Source: Cristatella mucedo
Taxonomy: Eukaryota > Bryozoa > Phylactolaemata > Cristatellidae
NCBI GenBank assembly: GCA_009760855.2
Contig: WPIO01000140.1
Span: 436,001 to 500,000 of the forward strand
Length of the DNA: 64,000 bases
Direction: 5' to 3'
This document shows positions 22,230 to 30,828 of the stretch, piece by piece. The notes beneath the pieces were generated by a model. That model did not search any database. It was not told the DNA's origin and worked only from the letters and a program-made list of their open reading frames with translations. The position numbers and the translations under genes were made by a program. The stretch's first letter is position 1; the number at the start of each line of letters is the position of its first letter.

Positions 22230-24365
22230 TGTTTGGGTAACAGCTTCACTCGGCTTCTCGAGGCGGCTGCGCTGTGCGGCATGCTCATACATGCCCTGCC
22301 CCGACTTCCTCCCCCCCTCCGCAGGTCTCCGGATCATGAACGCCCGGATCATGAACGCGTCTCGAGGCGCCGGCGTGCAATGAGATGGCTCAAGTCCTCA
22401 AGCCTCACCACTGCCGACCGACCGACACTGCCAGCGGTGAGGAAAGACCGGGCGATGGCTGCATATTTATCGGACTTGTTCCGGGTTGCCACAATCAGAG
22501 CATCCTTGCGGCTGTCAAATGGCACCGTCACATTCACGATTACCAAATCAGTGCCGTTGTTGATGACCAGGTCCGGCTTGAGAACCAGACCATCGGCAAG
22601 CGGGAGGGCGAGGCCTGCCGACATGTAGTTAAGCATGGTGGTCGGAAGAGCTCTGATTAGGCGACCCAGAACCAGGCTGTGTCGGGCCGAAATTGCATGA
22701 AGCATCGGCCGGCAGTGGTTCAGCACGTAGCAAACGGTCTCTGCCTCCGTACGGCATAGGCAGCAGCTGGTAACCGTCTCGGGGTATGCCCGACTCCTAG
22801 CAGCAGCTAGCACCAGCACGTCCAGGCACGCTCGGTGCACGAACCGCAAAGCACAGAACGACAGGCCAAGGCCCGTGGTCAGGAAGTGACTGTGGGTGGT
22901 GAATCTGTCAGTGGCCAGGTAGAGGCTGACCCTGCCCTGTCCACATTGGCCCCCCAAGCCCGGCCTTCCACGAGCCTGGCAAACTCCCGCAGATTCGCGA
23001 TAACCAATGGCGGCCCAGTGCCGTCAGGGTCTGGGGACACAGCCAGCACTTCGGGGCCGGTCAGCCTGACGCGACAGGAGAACCGCTTGAGGCACTTACG
23101 GGCGCCGACCACAGCAAGATCGTGCCAAACCTGTTGCCAGGGCCGAAAGCTGCTGGGCTCAGGTATCGCAAATGCTCCTCAGCAGATTACAGCGTGTCAT
23201 CCAGGCTGGCGACGGTTCGGTCGAGTCTGTGATGGGGGACTTGACGGATGCACGCATCGGGCGAGCACAGCATGCGACAGGCTTTCGAAGCACATAGGAT
23301 GGAGGCGTTTGTCCCGAAGGGGATGAAGCCTTGCCAGCCTGCAGATCGAGGCGAGCAGACGAGAAATGCACCGATGCAAAGTTCATCAGACTGCACGCAA
23401 AGTGACATAGCTCCATCGGAGCCTTTCCGGCCAGTTGCAGAGCGGCCATATGCACGAGCCGAGCCCGATAAAGGTAGTCGAGCTGTGGCAGAAGGAAAGT
23501 CCGCAAGGCATCAAGCTTCTGCCAAGAGGCTAGACGGCTGGTCGGCAGCAGGTTAATGTCGCTCGTGAGGGAAGAGCTCTACAGCAGCCCCAGGCTGCTC
23601 GAGACCCTGTGGGGCTCCAAGGTCGAGGCCACGGACTCGGTCTCTGGCAGCTCGGGGATCGGCCTGTCATGCAGGAGGATTGAGGTGGGCAGGGCCTTCG
23701 TACCCTTTCGGGACGACGACACAGCACTTCGCCTGCTGGAACTGCAGGTTCACTGTCGACTCACTCAGTTCAGCTGCAGACACGAGGGCGTGAAGACCTG
23801 AAGACGTGCCTGAGAGCAAGGCGGGGTCGTCCGCCAAGGCGCAGACAGACAAGAGAGGTTCCGCCAAGCTAGAAGCAGGATCGTGCATGATGACAGCAAA
23901 TCTGACGACCGGTTCCATCGCCAGATCAAAGAGGATCAGTGATAGAAGTTCACCCTGCCGGAAGCCGGCAGTCGTAGGAAACGCCACCGGCGGCTCGTCG
24001 CGCACCCCAAGCTCCAGGAGCGAGCCAGTATACAGGCGCTCAACAAAGCTGCAGAAGCTCTACCTCCACTCCAGCATGCCGAAGCACACTAAGAAGGGAG
24101 ACATATGGAATGCTGCCGAAGGCATTCTGTAGGTCGAGAAACGCCAAGTACACAACGCCAGCACCCTGACGATCTCTGGCCTCGTCAAAGGAGCTCTACA
24201 CAAGAAAAGAACTGCTCTAGGCAGCACTCCATACTCAGAACAAAGTCCTTTTGCTGCGGTGACAGCAGCCCACGGCCACCAGCCAACTTGCACAGCCTCG
24301 TGGCCAGGCTGCCCGAGAGCAGCTCGTAAAGAGTGGGCGAGAGCATGATGGGACGGAAGTTTTGA
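22230..24365 (-). mobile_element. R2/NeSL-like LINE, 5' truncated and frameshifted
   Basis: Minus-strand pieces follow the order of a non-LTR element with a C-terminal restriction-like endonuclease. Near 24.2-24.35 kb: FRPIMLSPTLYELLSG and LLSPQQKDFVLSMECCLEQ (early RT blocks). 23667-24005: FRQGELLSLILFDLAMEP and a catalytic box read as ALADD instead of YADD. 22349-22957: a Cys/His knuckle (CCLC, ending in NHC) and an endonuclease core with KPDLVI and VNVTVPFD. Such elements lack an APE-type endonuclease, unlike the L2 copies here. Frames change at least twice and the YADD tyrosine is lost, so it is dead. The 5' end stops at a CA microsatellite. Whether it belongs to R2, NeSL or a related clade needs a tree. 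Confidence 0.8.
22349..22957 (-). pseudogene. C-terminal zinc knuckle and restriction-like endonuclease of the R2/NeSL-like LINE
   Basis: A 202-codon open stretch, the longest intact piece of the element. It holds a CCHC-type knuckle (TSCCLCRTEAETVCYVLNHC) followed by ARHSLVLGRL, then PDLVI and VTVPFD with a downstream KSDKYA. In this family the PD and (D/E)xT motifs form the nicking active site used for target-primed reverse transcription. The usual acidic residue before VT is Asn here, which suggests loss of activity. Confidence 0.75.
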
Positions 24366-24384
24366 TTAGGTCGCCCTTCTCTCT

Positions 24385-24388
<4 letters not shown>

Positions 24389-24438
<50 letters not shown>

Positions 24439-24495
24439 ATGCACGCACACACACACACACGCACACACACGTATGCACACACACGCACACACATA
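24389..24495. repeat. (CA)n microsatellite
   Basis: A pure CA run (24389-24436) followed by interrupted CA and a TATATA stretch. It marks the 5' break of the R2/NeSL-like element. Confidence 0.95.
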
Positions 24496-24499
24496 TATA

Positions 24500-25250
24500 T
24501 GTATATATACATACGTAATACCTACATACATAAATACAGAGGTAAATGTGACCATAGGCACTATTCTTGTTGACGGGCCAGAAATGAGCACCCAGCAAGT
24601 TTGTTTTGTGCACCACATTTATGTCGCATGCATATATTAGTTCAAAGTACAATTTTACACATCGGGACCAGCCCCGAAAAGCAGAAAGTTTACAGGTTAC
24701 TTGTATACAGGGGTCACTTCTGTGTGAGTAGTGCCTACGAGTGGGTATCGTTTGGACCAGTTTGATTGTAGACGCGCTCCTCGGCAGTACTGAATTTTGC
24801 TAAATTCCCTGCCAGAAACGAGTGATCTGGGGATTCCTTATTTGCCATCCATTGAAAAAATTAGGCCAAAAAAGCCACCTTGATATAGGCATTCAACGAT
24901 CGCCCAGACAGCTTGCCAGATCACTTATAACAGCAGCTTGTGAACCTAAAACCATTGCATCCAGAGCGAGTTTTTAGGACAGGACATGTAAGAGCCATAT
25001 ATTACCTATTTATACCTATTATATAAAGTGAAGTGAATATTTTCCCATTTTTAACCCATTGTACTGGGCTGCTGAAATGAGCGTCATGCTTTTAAGAACT
25101 TATAACGAATCAATTCTTAAAATTCTAGATGAGGAAACTGGAGGAACACCGATCTCTCAAAGCCTCCCCCCCCCCCCCGAGCTGCAGTTGGCTGTGAATG
25201 TTCAGCAGCCGGGCGTTGGCTGTTTTGAGCTGCAATTAACTTGCCAAAGA
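24500..25250. other. Intergenic, nothing recognised
   Basis: AT-rich, with no ORF of note apart from one with a run of 10 C near 25170. Confidence 0.5.
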
Positions 25251-25254
25251 TTAC

Positions 25255-25690
25255 TAATAATAAGAACACACTTGATAAAGCGCCTTCCGAGAACTCAATA
25301 TCTCTCTAGGCGCTTAACATTGCTGCAAAGGAAACAAAATCGAATGGTTAGTCCTAATCTTTAATAGGGATCGGACGTGGTGTTTAGCTGTGGAAGCAGT
25401 CTTCTTAACAAAGCTTTCAAAATGTGGGCAGCTGTCGAAGACGGTACATAAATTTCGAGCGTGTGGAGATGGTCGCACAATAGCATCACCTATTAGAAGG
25501 GCAAAGCCGTTTAATCGAGCCATCGAGATTCCTCTGGGCAGCAGTTCGGTTTTACCGTCATTTAGTTTCAAGAAGTTTTCCGACATCCACGATCAAATGT
25601 CTCCAGGGCAAGCATTCAGTTTATTAGTCTCTGCAGCAGATTCCGACTGTTTACAGCTGAGTATCGTCACCGTAAAAGTGATGATGGTAT
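25255..25690 (-). mobile_element. L2-like LINE 3' fragment of a second subfamily
   Basis: The minus strand reads FLKLNDGKTELLPRG, ARNLCTVFDS and an HHFYGDDTQL-type catalytic box near 25660-25685. It ends with a LINE tail at 25255 (TTGATAAAGCGCCTTCCGAG on the plus strand). The YGDD box and residues differ from the 49-52 kb copy, so this is another subfamily. Most of the C-terminus is deleted. Confidence 0.75.
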
Positions 25691-25699
25691 AGGGCCTTC

Positions 25700-27474
25700 A
25701 AGAGACGAGCTCTTTTACAAGACCTTACTATGGTAGCCAAATCGAATGCAGAAACCTTGGGAAATCTCTTTCAGGAAGGTCGCAGGATGCGATTCAGCAA
25801 TTGCTCTAGTCAGAAGGGGCTTTATGGATGTGCGAATGTGCACAATTGCTTCAGTGAAGAAGGCTGAAATCTTTTCGGCCAAGCCGTTCATTTCTGGGGA
25901 CTGAGACCTCTCAGAATTGGCAGTCACCTCAAAAGCTCTACACCGAAAATAACAGGCACTGCAGACGGCTATAGCCAAGTCAATAAAGAAACTAGTATCC
26001 CTATAGTTTTGGAAAGCCTGGAGCTGCATCAAGGCTCTTCAGACCGTTTTCAAAAGATTAACCTTTGGGCCGCCAACAAATTGGTCGCAACCCAGGTGAT
26101 GGCTCCATCTACAGCTCTAGAGATGGCTCAGATTGAGCTAAAGGTCAAAATAGGCGGTCTTTCAAGTCCCCCTCTCCAAAAGAGAAGCCGCAGCCCTGCC
26201 ACCGGTGAAACGCTTTAAAAAACTGCAGCATGCTGCCACGAAGGAGGGATTTTGTGACAGCAGGACGGTTGGGCACATTTATGTTAAGGTTTTATTGTAG
26301 ATAAACGGTACGGCATGTCTTTGCTTTAGATTTATAGTGTAGGGTTTAGATTTATGGCTTCGTAGATACGAGGGGGGAAGGTAGGTATATAGTTTTGGGT
26401 TATGGCCAGGCAATTTATGGCTTTGCAGATCTGATGGTCTGAAAGTGGACTGCCGTTTTACAGAAGCCTTACAGCCCAAAATATTTAAGGAGGCGCATCC
26501 AGCTGCAACTGGGTGCCTGTTCCCAGCCCTGGTTGCTGCAAGGTCTCCTAGTGCCTACACTGTTTCTGGTAGCGCGTTCGTTGGCATGAGCTGGACCGAG
26601 ATATCAAGCACAAACAGCGGATTTTACTGCACTTTAGTAGCAAGTGCACAATGGCGCTGTGCGTACGGCTCACTTTTATCTCAGCAACACTTCTCGCAAA
26701 CACTCGATAAAAAGAAAACGATGAAGGCACAGACGACCTCGACCCAGACAGTAGACTCTACTACTACAGGGAAAACAACGAGCACAACAAGTTCCCTGTG
26801 ACTCAGCAGCCCTGCAGCTCAAACGAGGAGCCGTCCTTTACACGAGAAACGTTTCCTCCTGCTACCCTACCTCGGAAGTGGAAGCAACCAACGACAGCAC
26901 GTACATGGAGGTGTCTGACGCCCCCCCCCCGGTCAGTGTCTCGAGCCTCCGGCCGAATACCGGCGGACTCAGCAGGTGCGTGCCATCGTCGATCGGAGGA
27001 GAATGGCACAGAGCGCAGCTCGGTTCGTGGCAAAGGCTCCAGCCCGATAGAGGTCGCTGGCTGGCCGACCAGTGACGTCTGGCTCCACTGATGCGCAACT
27101 GCAGCGCCCTTCAGGCTTGCAGACCTACGACTACTCAGACCGTACGTCTGCTGCTTTGTCTTCCGGTGACACCGGTCCTCCTGACTCTCCACACTTTGCT
27201 GACTCAAACGACTCTCATGTTGCTGGAGCTTCGCTTCCTTACATAGATTGGGCTATAAGACCCCTCCCATAGCTAATAGAAAACCTCAGTCCCGTGTAGG
27301 CCACCAGGGCATATCTGCAAAGCCATTAATTGCCCGACCATACATAATCTTAAACGATAAACCTGCATTCCCACCAGTGAAGCCACAAATCTAAATCATA
27401 AGCTATAAACCTAAGACCCCTCCCGTAGGCTGATAGACTACCCAAATAGATAGTAACTACTAGATAGTCAAGAG
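25700..27474. other. Intergenic, unassigned ORFs
   Basis: ORFs of 60-134 codons occur on both strands (25715-26032 minus, 26445-26801 plus, 26803-27207 minus). They overlap each other and show no motif I can name. They may be decayed retroelement or low-complexity sequence. Confidence 0.35.
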
Positions 27475-27665
27475 AAACTGACAAAGTTATTTATTACAGC
27501 ATTCAGTGGGTCCCTGTGATTCGTCCATTAGTGCTTATACGTTCTGACACTATGCGCATGCTGCCACTAACGAATCGTGCTTCTTTTGCAGCAAATGTAA
27601 AGTGCCTAGAAAGAGATTAAGTTATCCGAGGGTGCTCTATCAAATGTATTATTATTATTGCAGTA
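27475..27665 (+). mobile_element. L2-clade LINE 3' UTR fragment
   Basis: It starts at ATTTATTACAGCATTCAGTG, contains GGGTCCCTGTGATTCGTCCA, and ends AGTGCCTAGAAAGAGATTAA plus a TTATTATTATT tail. A piece of the central UTR is deleted. Confidence 0.85.
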
Positions 27666-27724
27666 CTAATGAGTAAAATATAATGCAATCCAGGCGAAGG
27701 CGAGCAAAGATGTCGGGTTAGCAG

Positions 27725-27793
27725 TCAAGGGAGAAAAATCCAAGCTGTAGGTCGGCCCAGCATTTGGCAAGCATCTGCTCTCCTCGACACAGC
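27725..27793 (-). CDS. Unrecognised gene, exon 4 (tentative)
   Basis: A very good acceptor (CTTCTCTCTTTGCAG|GCTG) and 22 codons to TGA: AVSRRADACQMLGRPTAWIF then LP. Choice of C-terminus depends on whether the 146-base intron is real. Confidence 0.4.
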   Translation of the reverse strand, partial: AVSRRADACQMLGRPTAWIFLP

Positions 27794-29533
27794 CTGCAAA
27801 GAGAGAAGCACGACTTTGTGAAAGAACAGCATAACAGGGCTTTGGTGGTGGAGAGAGGCACAGCAAGTGGTGATGCTTTTAGTGAATTGGGAAGCAGAGG
27901 TGCAACACACTTGATCGGCTGGAAGTTTTCAAAATCAACCTCAAAAGATTGTTTATCTGTAGCGATGAAGCTACAGACGACCAAGTAATGATGAACCACG
28001 ATGTTGAACATGCAACGAAACTTTATAATAAAAATACATTTGTATGGCGCCTGTAGACAATTGAATCTCTTTCTAGACAATTTACAGATGCTGTACACAA
28101 AGCATTACCAAATGATTGGTGGCAACATCCGCAAGCAGCAGGCTAAGTGTAAGCAGGTACATGCAGGCGACAAAAGACGAATCACAAAGACCTACCCAAT
28201 ATAATAAACAAGTATGTAATATTCCAATAATGCAATAAACAAGTGCATTTTAAGCTTCTTTTTAAGTGTCTTCATGTCAGGGGACGTTGTGACGTGCATC
28301 GGTAGTGAGGCTCCAGGCATTGGGAGCATACGAACTAAAGGCACGGTCTCCAACGATTTTGAGGTTCGTACGAGGTATAGCTCAATGATTCGAGCCTGAA
28401 CAGCAGGTTGTAGGATTCTTCGCCAGGTTCTGATAGGCAGGCCGGAGCCAGAGAATGAAAGGACCTAAAAATAAGTGACAAGACCTTGAAGTCGATACGC
28501 TGCTTGATTGGGAGCCAGTGTAGGTCAGAGATAAGTGGTGTGATGTGGCAACTTCGACACTGTCCATCTATCGAATCAGTGCACGATGATTAACAGCGAA
28601 TATCTGGGCATGACCTATCACGGCAGGCACGTGCCTACACATCTTGAACATGTGTGCTTATTGTCTAGTCGTTATAATCTTCAGTCAAATGAGAACTACA
28701 AGCAGACAGTGATAACCATTCTGCAGCACCCAGGAGTGAGGAAAAAACTGCCTTCACAAAAGGAAAGAATCGAGCCCGAATGACTTTTCTTACTGGAATC
28801 TGCCCCACGAAAAAGTAAAGTGTGAATGCATAATTAAATCGATCCATCTTGCCATGCACACCCACTTTACCTACGGTGCAGCATATGCAGTAAGAGGGAG
28901 AGAGAACTCAACAGTTAAGAAATATAATCAGTGCACTGAGCATTGATCTAGCAAGACCGATCAGCAACAATGCAATACCGCTAATGTAGACTCACATTTG
29001 GAAGAACTCTGGGTAAGTATAGCACGAGAAATGCCACACACGATTTTTGTGTGATGCTGCCATTGCTGCCAAGAGGTGCTTGCTGACCAGCAGCTCATTT
29101 CCAGTGAGGAGCCTGAAATATTAGGGCAAACTAGTCGACGGTTGGTTAAAATTGTTTAGTGTAAGTTCACAGCAGCTGGAATACTGTGCATGCACGGCTT
29201 CCTTTCGTTAGATCACGAAGCCAACAAGCTACGACTACTGCTCAAGGGGATGGGCAGCTTAAGTCATGCATGGAACAACAGAGACATGACCAAGAAACAA
29301 GCAATCGCCAAGTAGGTTGTGATCACAAAAAAGAAAACTTGGAGTGAGCAGGTGTTGCTAACATCATCAAAATCTGGGTCGAGACTAACCAGAGGTTAAA
29401 AAATCAAAAATGCCCTAGCAGTTCTCAACGGTATCGCTTACGGTATCTCGGCTATTTGGCGACCGAAACTCAAAAGAATCTGGCATGCACACTCGCAGAG
29501 CCTACGCCACGGAGAGGAAGAACTGGGCGGCAT
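27725..29533 (-). CDS. Unrecognised small protein, four-exon model
   Basis: Four minus-strand segments (29533-29442, 29112-28996, 27970-27940, 27793-27725) have good splice sites and matching phases (2, 2, 0) and give about 102 residues. The start is MPPSSSSPWRRLCECACQ at 29533. The second exon, GNELLVSKHLLAAMAASHK followed by NRVWHFSCYTYPEFFQ, looks like globular protein. I do not recognise the family. The central intron holds an L2 fragment. The last two segments could instead be one unspliced exon, 27970-27718, giving about 154 residues with a different C-terminus. No coiled coil is seen; a weakly hydrophobic stretch (QILLSFGRQIAEIPLL) lies near the N-terminus. Confidence 0.5.
27940..27970 (-). 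CDS. Unrecognised gene, exon 3 (31 nt, tentative)
   Basis: The acceptor GTCGTCTGTAG|CTTC matches the phase left by exon 2. The donor TTTGAG|GTTGAT is only fair. If it is not used, the exon continues to a stop at 27718. Confidence 0.4.
28015..28575 (-). mobile_element. L2-clade LINE 3' fragment in an intron
   Basis: The minus strand reads from the C-terminal coding region (TGGCTCCCAATCAAGCAGCG; TTTAGTTCGTATGCTCCCAA) to the 3' end at 28020 (TGGCGCCTGTAGACAATTGA on plus). It lies in the same orientation as the host gene model. Confidence 0.85.
28996..29112 (-). CDS. Unrecognised gene, exon 2
   Basis: 117 bases between the acceptor TAATATTTCAG|GCTCC and the donor CAAAT|GTGAGT. Phase in and out fit exons 1 and 3. 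This is the most protein-like exon of the set, with aromatic residues WHF, CYTY and EFF. Confidence 0.55.
29442..29533 (-). CDS. Unrecognised gene, exon 1
   Basis: 92 coding bases from ATG to a strong donor (ATACC|GTAAGC), phase 2. A TTTTGCAG acceptor sits three bases before the ATG, so the 5' UTR may be spliced there. Confidence 0.5.
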
Positions 29534-30820
29534 TACTGCAAAAGCGGAAGCCTTCACTGAAGCCTGCACTGTCATCAGCGCTAGCTCCGGCCAGCGGCCC
29601 ACCTTTCAACACCTTCGGTCGGATGCAAAACTTGAGAGGATGAATGGAAAGTCAGAGAAACCTGCAAAACTGCCTAGCCTCTGGCCAAGAAAGGAGCATG
29701 CCGGCCATGGCCGGCTTTACTCCTCTCACGACTCGTTAAGCACCATTACAGCTCCTTCGAAGAGAGGAACGCTAAAGAGAAAATGGGTCGTAAAGACGCC
29801 GACGCAGCGCCTTTCTTCGCGCGGCCAAAGCGGCAGCTTGTCAATCGCTAGAAGTTGCTTTACCAAGAAGAGGCTGCCACCTCACTACATGGATGGCAAA
29901 GTCGACTGGCCCCGATAGCCAGGCATTAAATCTCCATCGGGAGAAATTCACTTGCAAGCGTCGCCGTAGCTTACCGAGAGCCGTAGCTATCGAGGCGACA
30001 TCGGCCGAGGGGCGTAGCCAAGCCAGCGCCAGCAGGTCCGAATGCGCGCAAAACACACGGTCCGGCGGGCGCCAACTCAATCTTCTCAGCACCGAAGCAT
30101 TGAGCAGGGAGATTATGAAGGTCGGATGCCGCTTGTTTGCCTCCGATCAGACTGGAGAAGTTGGTGCACCAGGGCCGGTTTTCGAAGGCAGCGCACCCTG
30201 CGCAAAGCTCAGCCTGCTCGGAGCGCACCCTGCGCAAAGCAGCGCAGCCTGCCACACTGGATGCAGCTTGCTTGCCTTCGACCAAACTGGAGAAATTAGC
30301 GAACCAAGGCCGGTTTTCGCAGCAGCGTGTCCTGCGCTCAGAGCAGCGCGCGAGCAGCAGCGCAGCCTTCGGCGCCCGTCCTGCTGCGCACATGCGGAGT
30401 AGTTTGCGCTGTTTCACATTACTCCGCCAGCAAAAGTGGCCTGCAGGCAGCCGCAGAATTCGTCAGGAATGGTACACCACCTGTCACGCAGCTGCAATAG
30501 GTAGGAGGGGGAGTGTCCCGACCCCGCTATTGGAGAATGGCTTAGGAGGCACCACAAAGATACTATAAAGCCAGTTAACCTCCGAGGATCTTGTCACGCT
30601 TAGCGCACATAAAAGGATTTAAAAAAATTAATAACGATGATCTTGATTCAATTACATGTCAAATTATTTGCTGAGAACAAAGCCTGCCGCAGAACGGAAC
30701 CCGTGCGCAGGGCAAGAGGTCAAGGATTGTTTCCCGGTGGGCCCGTGGGTAGAAGCCGTCTCTCGGCGTTCGGCCCGTGTCCGAGTCGCACGGTAAGCTT
30801 GGAAGTCGGACAAAGAGGTC
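29534..30820. other. Between divergent genes; 5' UTR or promoter region
   Basis: The minus-strand gene starts at 29533 and the MBD gene candidate start is at 30821, so this 1.3-kb stretch would hold both promoters. It is GC-rich with ORFs open on both strands at 29.6-30.6 kb, and contains a tandem duplication at 30118-30390. No TATA box is clear. Confidence 0.4.
30118..30390. repeat. Tandem duplication of about 137 bp
   Basis: GGTCGGATGCCGCTTGTTTG to GGGCCGGTTTTCG recurs as CTGGATGCAGCTTGCTTG to AGGCCGGTTTTCG about 136 bases later. A shorter internal repeat, GCGCACCCTGCGCAAAGC, also occurs twice. Confidence 0.8.
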
Positions 30821-30828
30821 ATGGATCG
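30821..30828 (+). CDS. MBD gene, candidate first coding exon (8 nt)
   Basis: ATGGATCG before a strong GTATGT donor; GTC before ATGG is an acceptable start context. It leaves phase 2, as the next exon needs, and would give Met-Asp-Arg. No other in-frame ATG precedes the acidic repeats of exon 2, so an upstream start is required. Another short first exon is equally possible. Confidence 0.35.
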
